Shown piece by piece: positions 33,501-46,200 of a stretch of DNA of 48,147 nt (positions within the stretch are counted from its first letter, which is position 1; every line of letters starts with the position of its first letter). The translations under genes were made by a program, and so were the position numbers. Under the pieces are notes generated by a model. The model saw nothing but the letters and a program-made list of their open reading frames with translations, was not told where the DNA came from and did not search any database. The DNA is from Priapulus caudatus (taxonomy: Eukaryota > Priapulida > Priapulimorpha > Priapulimorphida > Priapulidae). The DNA lies in NCBI RefSeq assembly GCF_000485595.1, contig NW_014577102.1:369017-417163 (forward strand). Direction: 5' to 3'.

Positions 33501-33745
33501 CTCAGCGGTAGTAGGGCCTATTTGGGAATGTGCGTTCATATTATTTTCAGTTTTTTCTCACTCTGTCCCAAGTGCCTGTGACCTAGCTTATCTGTTATAC
33601 TTATAGTTCTACAATCTGAATCTATTGACGTATTGTTGTTTCAATCAGGCTTATTGCATCTTAACAATGTGTCAGGTGACTGCTAACAGGTAATATATCT
33701 ACATGAGAAATATTTAAGATATTATTTTCTGTAATTTTATCCAGT

Positions 33746-34791
33746 ATGGAAAAAGGCTACCGTCAAGCAAATTTTGGAGGGGAACGTAAAGCGAAAGTGG
33801 ATGTGTCCAATCTTCCATCGCTGTTACAAGACTGGCTGCACCGTATGAAGTATTGCCCTCGTCTTGGCTCTTCATATCCTACTGAGGAAGATCTGGCAAG
33901 GTATATGGCAGTATGATATAACATATAATCACTAACGTTTTCAGTCTTGATAATTGCTTTTCTTCTTTTCTTCTTACTATCTGAAAATATATATATATAT
34001 GTATCAGGAGTAGATAATAGGCCCTATTATCTACTCCTGATATGTATGCTGAATGTTATTTAGTTAATTTACAATTAGTTTATAATTTACACGTGTAATT
34101 TCAGTACATAGAGTGATATGAACAATTCCCTTGAATTGCACGTTTTTAAAATATCGAAGTGATTATTTCCCCGGCCGCCGTTTTTTCCCCGATTATTTTC
34201 GTGACTATGCTGCTGCGCAAACCATAACGTCCAAACCAGAAGTAAGGGTTAGGGTTGCGGCGGCGGCCCACAGGCGGAATACAGCGGCGGCGGGACACTT
34301 CGGTCTGCCGGAGAATTTAACTATGATTTTCAGCACTGCTTCTACGGCAAAGCCGGAGAAGCAGTGCTGAAAACGTACACTTGTTTCTCCAGCGCCGGAG
34401 ATCTAACAAGAAAATTTGTTCTTAATTCTCCGGTGGCCGGAGAACTAACGATGGTTTTCACGGCTGCTTCTCCCAGCCTTTTAATATAGACATATAATAG
34501 CTGGAGTAGAGAAGAGGGGAAAAGGTTCCTATTATATGGTTATCTTACTTATCTACTAATAATATTGTATGTTATATAATATAATAGTGTATCATTGTAT
34601 TATTTACATTGCATAACATGTTTGTGTTCTACAATAATTGCCATATATGCAGATTCACTAATTATTTATATAATGTCATTATGATTATTTTTCAGTTTGT
34701 GTAAAGGTCCAATGGTTGGAATTTGGAGTTACCTCATACAGCATGTGCATCACACAGAAACAGTAAATAATGTTAGAGGTAACCTAAAACT
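33746..34791 (+). pseudogene. HAUS5: HAUS5 exons 1-2, upstream duplicate copy
   Basis: Exon 1 at 33746-33900 and exon 2 at 34696-34778 (or 34791), open and with intact splice sites. They are equal to 37295-37449 and 38247-38329 except for small changes; one changes Arg to Cys (CCTCGT versus CCTTGT). No exon 3 follows before the N gap, so this copy is partial. It may be an allelic contig end rather than a second locus; pseudogene marks incompleteness only. Confidence 0.75.
34002..34042. repeat. Perfect hairpin TATCAGGAGTAGATAATAG in HAUS5 intron 1
   Basis: Nineteen-base arms around GCC, after a TA run. Copy 2 (about 37545-37585) has two arm mismatches (ACCTACCCC). The left arm with the same TA run also forms the last bases of the window (48127-48147). 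Confidence 0.85.
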
Positions 34792-34939
34792 GTATCCTTG
34801 TGGAGCAATATGGCTCTTAGCATGTTTAATGTTATCTAAATTTATACGTAAGTGATTTACTTGAGCTCAAAAATACTAGTATATTTTTCCGGCACGGACG
34901 GTAGGGCGAGCGGCGAAGGCGCGAAGCCCTGCTAGGGGG

Positions 34940-34949
34940 NNNNNNNNNN
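34940..34949. other. Assembly gap (10 N)
   Basis: Ten Ns between the two copies of the HAUS5 5' segment. The 10-N length is conventional, so the true distance is unknown. The preceding 55 bp (34885-34939) are GC-rich and not found at the matching place in copy 2. Confidence 0.99.
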
Positions 34950-35252
34950 ATTCTAACCCTAAACCGACCAGGCTCTCCGACTGTTACACGACGGAGGAGC
35001 CTCTCGCCACGTAGTCACGGTAGTGTTAAGCGAGATGGGAACTTATGGCTATTCTAACCCTAAACCGACCAGGCTCTCCGACTGTTACACGACGGAGGAG
35101 CCTCTCGCCACGTAGTCACGGTAGTGTTAAGCGAGATGGGAACTTATGGCTATTCTAACCCTAAACCGACCAGGCTCTCCGACTGTTACACGACGGAGGA
35201 GCCTCTCGCCACGTAGTCACGGTAGTGTTAAGCGAGATGGGAACTTATGGCT
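34950..35252. repeat. 101-bp tandem repeat, three units
   Basis: Exact 101-bp spacing at 34950, 35051, 35152 and 35253. Each unit starts ATTCTAACCCTAAACCGACC and includes CCTCTCGCCACGTAGTCACGG and GCGAGATGGGAAC. It contains one telomere-like TAACCCTAAAC motif per unit. Copy 1 has a single unit (32074-32174). Confidence 0.95.
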
Positions 35253-36091
35253 ATTCTAACCCTAGCAATACCGTTTCTTGGAGCTATCACAGTCACAGAC
35301 ACAGTCACACTTATCGGTTCAAGGATAGAGAACATGGGTCCCAATATTGCAATAAAACCAATGTCATTTACATCAATATAAATATAATATTATATCAATA
35401 TATAATACTAATAGGTTAGGGTTATGGTTAGGGTTAGGATTAGGGTTAGGGTTAGGCACATTGGTTTTATTGGGACCCAAGGCCATGTTCTCTATCCTTG
35501 GGCCCACTTATCCACCACAAGTTCCCTTCTCGCTTAACAGTAACACTACGTTGGCGAGAGGCTCTCCGACTGTTACACGTCGTAGGAGATGTACCCTCAC
35601 CCTTACAATACATTATACATGTCACAGTCACAGATAGCCCGACCAGGCTGTGCGACGGATTGTCTATACATGGGGTATTCTAACCCTAGCAATACCGTTT
35701 CTTGGAGCTAAGTCACAGATAGCTCTAGTACTATAGCCCGCGGATCGCTGCCGCAGGCTCACAGAGTCACAGAGTGACAGACCGTACCCTGATTTGGACG
35801 TATTTCCGATGTTGTAAATCTAAAATATAAAAGCTAGCTCTTAGAGGTTTAGAGGTTTCTTCTATGTGATTTACCACCTTGACAGAGTGTATGTATTAGT
35901 ATTAGTATTACGACATCAGTTGGCTGAAAGTCCGGGTACGGTGGGTCCGGGGACAATGCAGTGTACGCAGCGACATCGTATAGTACCCCGAGGTACTTTC
36001 CGATATGTCGAACCGTACCCAGGGTACCCTCCGATAGTACCCTGGGGGACATAGACCTTATGAGCACCAGGGAAACCTGACACTCACGTAA

Positions 36092-36813
36092 TCAAAGCTG
36101 AATTTGTCACTTTTCTTTGTGTAGAAAGTGGACTATTTTTATTTAGTTAGATATCTATAGAAGCAATGTAAACTGTATACTATATACTTCAAGATTCTAG
36201 GCACTATAACTTTTGGATGTGCGGCAGTATTAAACTATGCATGGGGTACCGAGGACTGGAGAGGAGAAAAACGAAAGTAAAACCTTTCCCAGAAACTCCC
36301 CCAACATTCCTAGAGCTTGAAATATATTATTTGGCCAACTCTATGTTACATGTACATGCTGTTAATGCCACCCAATGTTTATTTTTATATACCATTTTGT
36401 TACTCACTGCTAGTAAATAAGCTGACCACCAAATTTTTGTGCAGGTCCACCAACTTTCTGAAGTTGGTGGTCCTGCTGTCCACTAGATTTTCAGCCGAAA
36501 TTCGAACCCTGCGGTGCCGGGCTCGACAAAACCCGCTTGCCCGATGGCCCCCGATGGGCAATTTATCAAAGCTGAATTCGTCACTTTTCTTTGTGTAGAA
36601 AGTGGACTATTTTTATTCAGTTAGATATCTAGAAGCAATGTAAACTGTATATACTTCAATATTCTAGGCACTATAACTTTGCGGATGTGCGGCAGTATTG
36701 ATCTATGCATGGGGGTACCGAGGACTGGAGAGGAGAAAAACGAAAGTAAAACCTTTCCCAGAAACTCCCCCGACATTCCTAGAGCTTGAAATATATTATT
36801 TGACCAACTCTAG
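36092..36813 (+). repeat. Internal ~250-bp duplication present only in copy 2
   Basis: The segment running from ATCAAAGCTGAATT through GGACTGGAGAGGAG to GGCCAACTCTA lies at 36092-36343 and again, diverged by several substitutions and indels, at about 36566-36813. The 222-bp spacer holds an imperfect hairpin (GTCCACCAACTT...AAGTTGGTGG). Copy 1 has only one such segment (about 33014-33265). Confidence 0.85.
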
Positions 36814-37294
36814 CTCATAGGGTCTATGTCCCCGAGGGTACTGCCGGAACGTACCCTGGGTACGGTCCGGTATACCGGAACGTACCCTGGTAACTATTTG
36901 ATATGGTTAGGGTTAGGGTTACGGTTACGGTTAGGGAGTAGGCGTAGGTGACTCCCTAGACTCGTTAGTGGAGTAGGCGAGGTACGGTCCGGCATATTAG
37001 ATAGTACCAGGTTACGTTCCGGCAGTACCCTGGGGGGCATAGACCCTCTCAGCGGTAGTAGCGCCTATTTGGGAATGTGCGTTCATATTATTTTCAGTTT
37101 TTCCTCACTCTGTCCCAAGTGCCTGTGACCTAGCTTATCTGTTATACTTATAGTTCTACAATCTGAATCTATTGACGTATTGTTGTTTCAATCAGGCTTA
37201 TTGCATCTTAACAATGTGTCAGGTGACTGCTAACAGGTAATATATCTACATGAGAAATATTTAAGATATTATTTTCTGTAATATTTTATCCAGT

Positions 37295-40200
37295 ATGGAA
37301 AAAGGCTACCGTCAAGCAAATTTTGGAGGGGAACGTAAAGCGAAAGTGGATGTGTCCAATCTTCCATCGCTGTTACAAGACTGGCTGCACCGTATGAAGT
37401 ATTGCCCTTGTCTTGGCTCTTCATATCCTACTGAGGAAGATCTGGCAAGGTATATGGCAGTATGATATAACATAATCACTAACGTTTTCAGTCTTGCTAA
37501 TTGCTTTTCTTCTTTTCTTCTTACTATCTGAAAATATATATATATGTATCAGGAGTAGATAATAGGCCCTATTACCTACCCCTGATATGTATGCTGAATG
37601 TTATTTAGTTAATTTACAATTAGTTTATAATTTACACGTGTAATTTCAGTACATGGAGTGATATGAACAATTCCCTTGAACTGCACGTTTTTAAAATATC
37701 GAAGTGATTATTTCCCCGGCCGCCGTTTTTTCCCTGATTATTTTCGTGACTATGCCGCTGCGCAAACCATAACGTCCAAACCAGAAGTAAGGGTTAGGGT
37801 TAGGGTTGCGGCGGCGGCCCACAGGCGGAATACAGCGGCGGCGGGACACTTCGGTCTGCCGGAGAATTTAACTATGATTTTCAGCACTGCTTCTACGGCA
37901 AAGCCGGAGAAGCAGTGCTGAAAACGTACACTTGTTTCTCCAGCGCCGGAGATCTAACAAGAAAATTTGTTCTTAATTCTCCGGTGGCCGGAGAACTAAC
38001 GATGGTTTTCACGGCTGCTTCTCCCAGCCTTTTAATATAGACATATAATAGCTGGAGTAGAGAAGAGGGGAAAAGGTTCCTATTATATGGTTATCTTACT
38101 TATCTACTAATAATATTGTATGTTATATAATATAATAGTGTATCATTGTATTATTTACATTGCATAACATGTTTGTGTTCTACAATAATTGCCATATATG
38201 CAGATTCACTAATTATTTATATAATGTCATTATGATTATTTTTCAGTTTGTGTAAAGGTCCAATGGTTGGAATTTGGAGTTACCTCATACAGCATGTGCA
38301 TCACACAGAAACAGTAAATAATGTTAGAGGTAACCTAAAACTGTATCCTTGTGGAGCAATATGGCTCTTAGCATGTTTAATGTTATCTAAATTTATACGT
38401 AAGTGATTTACTTGAGCTCAAAAATACTAGTATATGTTACTTGCAACTTGTACTGTAAACTGGTGGGAATGAAAAAAATGCACTGAAATCATTGCAAGCT
38501 TGTATTTTTAGCTCGCCTTGACATCGTCAAGATGAGCTATTGCCATGGGTTGTCGTCCGTCAACATTTGACTACGGTCAACGATAACTCAAGAACCGTTT
38601 GACCCACATGTTTTAAATTGCATATAGTTGTTACTCCTATGGGAGAGGTTTGAACGTCCTATTTTGGAGCACGCCAGTCGACCTACATTCGAGCCTCGTC
38701 CACTTTTTGGCAAAAATGTAAATGGCTATAAATCAGTTCAGGTTCAATGGATTTTGCTCATTTCTGGTATGTGAGTGAATGAGGACTGGCCCAAAACATA
38801 TCACACAGGTTTAGATTTTTTTTTTTAATTATGCAAATTAGGTAGATTTTGGCAATTTCACTATGCATTTCATTGTCTGCCTACGGTCAACGATAACTCA
38901 AGAACCGTTTGACCCACATGTTTCAAATTGAATACAGTTATTACTCATATGGGAGAGATTTTAACTTCTTATTTTGGAGCACGCCAGTCGACCTACTTTC
39001 GAGCCACGCCCACTTTTTGGCAAAAATTAAAATGGCCATCTAAATTCATTCGATTTTGTTACATTTTGGCATGTGAATGTGTAACTGTAAGGCTAGACCC
39101 AAAATGGTTGTTACTCCTATGGGAGAGATGACAACGTCCTATTTTATTCCCCCTCCCTCTTTTATCACACCCAAGGTGAGCTACAGTGTCATTGACACTT
39201 TCATTATATAAAATTACAGTACATCTATATTAATGTTACTAAAATGTTCCAATCGCTCGAATCATTTTATATACAATTACCCTTAACCAATTCCTTGGCA
39301 ACAAGACAAGCACATCTATCGTCTGACCCTGCTTGTGGTAGTCACTTGATGGAAGAGCAGATAGAACTGCTGAAACACAAGTCTCGGCTTGACAGAGAGA
39401 TAGCAGGGACATTGTCGGCGACTGAGCTCGTTAACAAGCATGTGAAACAACTCAACACAGAAATTACGAACACAGGTATGCAAAGGTAGAAAGAAGGAAG
39501 GTTAACAAAGCTTCTCATTAGAACTTTGGTGTCTTTGTAAAAAGTTAGAACTCAACTTCGCACTTTGACAAATATTTACAAAAAATACTAGACCAAGTTA
39601 CAAAAGTAAAATTTAAAAAAAGGTAATGTTACACACTGTGACAGACCTCCTCACCCTGTTATGAGTAAAGGAATATTTGTTTAAAATGATTTCACACTCG
39701 GCATTAGAGTGATATGCTTGTTTTTTGTGTGCAGAGAAGCTTTATAAGAAGCAATGCTGTCAGATCAAGGAGAGCCGGCAGCGTACAGCTATGCTCTCGG
39801 CTCGCATATCACACTGGGAGTGTGAGAGGACGCGATTAACCGAACTAGACACACAGCTTACAGATCTAATGACCCTGGGTCAGGCTGGCAAGAGGTAGGC
39901 TAGGTCGTGGGGTATATTTTTACCTAGTAATATTATTTAAAGATGGATACACTCTTTAAACATAGCAGTCTATGTTAATTTTCTTGTGTGTCTGTGGAAT
40001 GTAGGAGATGAATATGTTAAAGGATGTGAAAGTAATGTCAAGGGGTAATGAATTGACAGGTACTGCATTGCAAGGAGAGTTCTATATCAGTTATGTAAAC
40101 AGAAAAGGAGCTGTTTTTTTAAGGTGAGGTGGGTTGAATGAAGTGAGGAATGATGCAGACGCAACATAATCTTGCATCTGTTCGTTGTGTTGATTTGCAC

Positions 40201-43200
40201 TCTTTTTCTTTTCTCGTTTATTGTCAGAATGAGTTCCGGGGGTGCCAAATATTATACTAAGAAGGGGAGCATTGCAGAAGAAGAGACAGACCTGCACCTG
40301 GAGACGGCTGCAATGGTATGTTAAGCGAGTTGTAACTTGTTCATCAAGCGATGGAGCCACTAGAATATCCGCATCCAAATATGCACTCGTGAAGTTTAAT
40401 GTAGTCCTCAGAGTAAATCATTTCAAAATTCTCGAAAATAAAACAATTTCTGTAGGTTCTTAAAAAGGAAAACTGTCTGCTTTGGAATTTCATGGGAAAC
40501 GCGACAAATTTCAAAGGAACTTAGTTGATCTAATATGATAAAAAAGAAAATGACTTATAGTTTGATATTATTGTATCCCGACGGGGATACTATGGTTTCA
40601 TGTCTCCCCAGCCGCCGTCGCTCGGTCCCCCGTAGAGAATTTCCCTTCCGCTCTATAGCTCGACCCCTAATTGACATAGCGCTACCAAACTTGGTATACT
40701 TACACATCTTGGGGAGAAGGTGAGCAGCGTACCAAAACCAGGTCACTGCGGTCTTTATTTGACCTTTACCTTGACCTTGATCATATTTCCCTTCTGCTAT
40801 CTAACTCGGCCCCTAATTGACCTAGCGCTACCAAACTTGGTATACTTACACATCTTGGGGAGAAGGTGTGTCGCGTACCAAAACCAGGTCACTACGACCT
40901 TTATTTGACCTCTACCTTGACCTTGATGATATTTTCTTTCCGCTCTATAACTCGGCCCCTAATTGACCTAGCGCGACCAAACTTGGTATACTTACACATC
41001 TTGGGGAGAAGGTGTGCCGCGTACCAAAACCAGGTCACTGCAACCTTTATTTGACATTGACCTTGATCTTCATTATATTTCTTTTCCACTCTATAATTCG
41101 GCCCCTAATTGACCTAGCGCGACCACACTTTGTATACTTACACATCTTGGGGAGAACACGGGGTATACATGTAGTTGGCGACAACTGCCCTTTCTAGTTT
41201 AATTTGCAATGCAACTTACATGGGGAAAAACTATTTGCATGTTCTGATTATGGTTTGTTCACTGTTGCAGAAAGATGTGAGGGAAGCTTGTGAATTACTT
41301 CAGAACATTCTATCCAAGGACCTGCAAGCAGCTTCACTGGATAAAACAATGGAGGCGGGTCTATGGTATGATGACACCAGAGTTATCCTAACTCTTCAGA
41401 GCACATTATTCAGTCGGTGAAACAAAATAAATACCACTTGGTCAGATAATCTTGTTTCTAGGCTGTCTCTTTGGTCAATTGCTTTTTTTGGTACCGACGG
41501 CATTATTACTTGTTGTACTTGCCTTTTCGTCTTCGGCTATATTGGCAGTTATTTCTGACGTGTGTTACAGTATTCAACATTACGCACTGTCAATTCTATC
41601 TTTTTTAAATTAGTAAATTATTCAAGTTAAATATTTTGTGATTACACTACATGCGAAACCGTGAATCTATGTTACTGAGGTATACAAAAGTGTACGTAGG
41701 TTCACGAAGTAGCAAAGCAGAATTGTTTTTTATTGGCTACTCACATCTGAAATACGGGGTCAAGATGTCGTTTATAACTGACCGAATAGTTCAATGTTGT
41801 TGCAGTCTTCCACGGATGGATCCTATATTATATAAGAACCTTTTTAGGCTAACTTGGAAAATGCAGGTTATTATACATGTATGGGTGTTTAGTGTAGTTC
41901 AATGTTGTTGTAGTCTTCCACGGATGGAGCAGGTTGATGCTGCTGTAGAGAGGTTGCTTGCTGACCACAGCAGTGAGGAAGTCCTCACAGCGATGATCCA
42001 GAATTGTCGCAGCTCTGCATGTCAGCTTCAGCAGAGAATCGAACATGTCGATCCGAAGAAAGACCTGGAAGACGTGAAGTAAGCATTTGTTGTCTGCGTA
42101 CGGTGGGTGCTGGGGAGGGGGCTCCTTTTCTATTGTGTCCATCCATCCCAAAATCGTATCGTCTTCACGTGTTAAGTGTATGTGTTACTGTGCCTTGTAA
42201 CATGGTGCTTGATGAAAATTATAGAAAAATAGGTGCAGCGATGCAGCGCTTTTTTGATCATGAAAGATATAAGCAGGAACCTGTTAATGGTTTAGATTTT
42301 TGATTTTTTTACATGTAATTTTGATTTGAAGTATCACTTATAGTGACCTATATATTCTATAGTCCTAAAATGTTCTAGTCCTTCCTAGTTCTAAATGTTA
42401 ACACTTCTTAAGAATTGCTTAAGCAATATGGGATGCATGATTAAAGTAGTTGCAGAATATAAAATAAACTTCTGCTCTATTTACAGGAAGAAGCTGGGCA
42501 ATGGAAAACTGACAGAAATGCATCAGAAACCATGTATAAAACAAAGTGTTCAGGACTTACTGCAGGTCTGTGCAAAACTAACTTATAATTACCTTTCTCA
42601 TGTGGTTGTGGTATAAAAAAAAGTGTAATGTCTAAAGCTCAAATATATACCGTGCTGATGTAGACACAGATGTAATTAGATGCATTTTTCTCTATCTTTT
42701 ACAGTTAAGTTGTATGGAGCATATTAGAAGACACGCAGAGACAAGACAGCATGTTGCCAAAGCCTGCAGGACACAGGAGAGTTTGCAACTTATTCAGTTT
42801 TGCATCCAGGCCTTGCTGATAAAGATGTTCAAAGCTGATACCGTTGCTCTGTCTTTGGCTCAGTAAGTAAAAAAATGTCAACTTGGTTTCAGAAGTAGGA
42901 CTTACTGGCACAACACGAACCATTTATGGCATAGAGTAGTATCAGTAGATCGTCAAGGCAAGTTTAAGTGCACAATTTTCTCCGGAGAAATATTGCAATA
43001 TCACCTACTTGTGTGGATAATCTTTGCATGGTTCATATGAAAAGATGATCAAATCAATCCATCTTTGAGGTTTCACATTATGCAGGTTGCATCACCAACC
43101 AATGACTCTGTGTAAAAAAAAAAAAAATTTGTGACATTTTCATATGTGTTTAGAAGTCTGAGTATAGCACTTTAACATTTTAAGTATAGTCCTTGCTATA

Positions 43201-46200
43201 GGATGCCTATTATAAATATAGAAGAAAGCTTGAATTAACGAAAATCTGAGCTGTAAATCCTCTTTTTACACGTATATCAAATAAGGAACTAACAATATTG
43301 GAACGGAAATGCTTGACCGACGTGAGATTTATTTCTCTCTGCTTTCCCAGGAAGGTGATCAGTACACAGTTGAGTAACGCTGCAGATGTAGCGTGCCTGC
43401 AATACCTGCAGCAAGAAGCCAAGCATTACCAAGAGACAGCCGAGAAGGCAAATCAGCACAACAACGAATTGAAGCAAAAGTATGAAGCTATACAGGGCTT
43501 CAAGGCTATCGTGGTAAGCTCAAGGTGACAAGTATTGAAGCAGTGTTTTGCTACTGCAGGCCGCTCATAAGTATGTCACACTGCAAATGCACAGTGTGTA
43601 CTTGGAATGAGTAATGAGAGAGTGATGTAGTAGTGAATTGCTTGCAGAATTGTTTAGCATAAAATTATATGGTGTACAGCTTATATGCCTAGCTACTTTT
43701 GATTATGTGAGAATGTTAATGGTTTTCGAAAAGCAAGTCATAGTAAAATGAAACAGATTCATATGCGTAATGCATTATGATTGCAACTGTTCTGTTAGCA
43801 CCTCTATATTGGATCCTTTATTATAATATGACTGCACTAATATGATAATATTATATAGTCTCAATGCCTAAGGCCTGACTTGATCTGCATTTAAATTTCA
43901 CAAAGCCAACAATATATGTGCATTTGTTTTTCTTCTGCTACATTATGAAATTGCTTGCATGCAAAACAAGTTGATTGCAAGCATAAATCTGCATATTTTA
44001 GTATATTTTATATAGCATTTTGTAGGAGACTGTGTGGATACTTAATCAAAAAAAGTATGAAAATATGAATATTTAGCTTTTTGCAGGGGAGTCTGTATGG
44101 ATGGATGAATGGATGGCTCATCGCGTTATTGCGAACACATGTGAGTCTTACAGTATCTGTCGTCATGTTCATGTTCTGATTCAGGAGAAGAAGCAGCGGC
44201 TTATCAACGCGCTCCTGCACAGGAATGGCAGCATGAAGCCACGGCTAGAGGCCCTGAGGAGCGAAAACCTGAGCTTCGTGAGGACGAACCTCCGTGTCGC
44301 CATGGCAACCGTCTCCGAGCACGCCTTGCAGCTGCAGAAGTCGCTGTACGCCGAGACAGACCTGTTTGGTGTGCTGCGATTACCGTTGCTAATGACGACC
44401 ACGATCGACAGGTGCGCGAGTTAATTGTTGTGGGACTAAAGCGTTGTAGAAAGATGACAGGATTTCTTTGGAACTTTTTGTGGGGCAGAGATGGAGATTT
44501 GAAAAGTTTGTCACAAGTAAAATTTTATGATTCATTAAATGTAAGTAAACTTGGATTCATATTATGAGTGTTGGCATGGTACATGTAGTATTGTCAATTT
44601 TTTTTCCAGTGGTGTACAACTTAAAACCATTGAATTATCGATTAATCGCTTTGAGTATCCATCGTTGCAAGTTGGCGGGCCATTGCTGGAGTCCTTGCTA
44701 TTAGCCATAGATTTTCCACCCTATAAGGTATTTATACTTTTTATTTTAAACCAAACCTCTGTAGCATAGATACATATATATTTTGGTTTTCTTACTCTAG
44801 TGTTACATTAATTAGTTAGAGACGTGGAGTGCGGCTAGACTCAGGGTTGCATGTTTTAGTGGTAGTCTATGTAGACAGAGCGTCGCGCATCTTGTTGCGG
44901 CTACATTGATGTTATAGGGAGAATTGTGAACGTGTTTTAGGTCGGGCGTTTCTAGGGTCATTGTGAAATGGTGGTAGGACGCGGTCTGGGAGAACGGGTG
45001 ACATGTGCGCTCAGGATGTAGGGGTTTTTGGGGTAATATAGAGAAGAGAGGTTAGGAGAGATTGAGGGAGATAATGTAACATATGATTTACAAATGTTGC
45101 ATGAATTAATCAGCGGAGCTAGACTAGGGGTTGTTTTAGTAATAGTCTACACAAGTTTGGATTCCTTCTATATCATTTATTCAACAAACGTAATTCAACG
45201 TTACACTAGTAATATGTAGAATGTTAGCTGTTTAGCTGGCGTAACTGCTGGAATGCTGCTATTATGGTAAAGTATTTCGACATTGCCAACAGGTGGCAGC
45301 GCAAGCATGTTAATTAGAATGCCTTTGTTTGAGTGACTTCCTTCGTATAAAGGTACTCTAATGTTAATACAAAAAAGTATCCCTAATCAAAATCATTTGT
45401 TAACTATGTAAGTGAATATTTATTAAAATAGTAACAGATAGCTGTGTGTAGGGGAATGATAAACATGCACCCATAGAAGGCATTTTTCATATATGCTAGA
45501 TTATTTGTATGTCAGACAGTGAGAATTGAATTACTATATATATAGAATTATATTTATCGATATTATTTGTTTTCAATTAAGGCGCCTGAGTCTCTGCTGC
45601 CATTCATTGTGAGAAGGAAACACCAACTAGCAGAGGCACAGTTCTTATGTGATGCTCGGGCATATACTGAGAATCGAATTCTGGAACTGCATGGCGGAAA
45701 GACATTTACAGACGATTCAGTTGAAGGTGACCGCAAGCTCTCTTTAGTAGTCACTGTCTGCCTCCCTCGCCTTCCTCCACTTCCCCTTCTCTCCTCCTTC
45801 CTTTCTCCCTGTTTCATTTTTTCTCCTTTCCCCTTCCTCTCTCTCTCTCTCTCTCTCTCTCTCATTCACTCACCCTCTTTCGCTCTCTCTCTCTCGCTCT
45901 CTCTCTCTCGCTCTTTTTTTTTCTCTCTCTCTCTCTCTCTCTCTCTGTCACTTTTCGATTGTTCATTTACTCACGGATGCATGGCAGTATTTTATACGTC
46001 TCTTGCAGAGGTGATCAGCAGAGTGAGTTGCTATGACGACGGGCAGCTGCAGACAACGCTGCCAGCGATCCAGGACACCCTGCTAAGGGTTGCAAGAGCC
46101 CTTGCCTCGTGTCAGACCCTGTCCACGCTGGTCGACGAATGGTAGGCATGACGACCTGCGAATTTCACTACAGATTTTTTCTTCGAATCACATAAAATGT

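Larger units (their letters stand above)
32074..34884 (+). repeat. Segmental duplication, copy 1 (HAUS5 exons 1-2)
   Basis: Matches 34950-38435 in the same orientation with scattered substitutions and a few indels. After position 34884 the copies diverge. Copy 1 runs into about 55 bp of unrelated GC-rich sequence and then the N gap. Copy 1 has one 101-bp unit where copy 2 has three, and it lacks an internal 474-bp duplication present in copy 2. Confidence 0.95.
34950..38435 (+). repeat. Segmental duplication, copy 2
   Basis: Counterpart of 32074-34884 (offset 3,078 at the left part). It contains the small-element nest, the TTAGGG inverted repeat, the 229-bp MITE and HAUS5 exons 1-2. It continues into the rest of HAUS5, so it is the functional copy in this assembly. 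Confidence 0.95.

Noticed and set aside
36480-36540. ATTCGAACCC, similar to a tRNA B box
   Set aside because: No A box or cloverleaf upstream at the right distance.
45567-46145. 192-codon frame across the (TC)n repeat
   Set aside because: It joins the HAUS5 exons 13 and 14 through the intron; the middle is Ser/Leu repeat translation. Splice sites at 45727 and 46008 fit the gene better.
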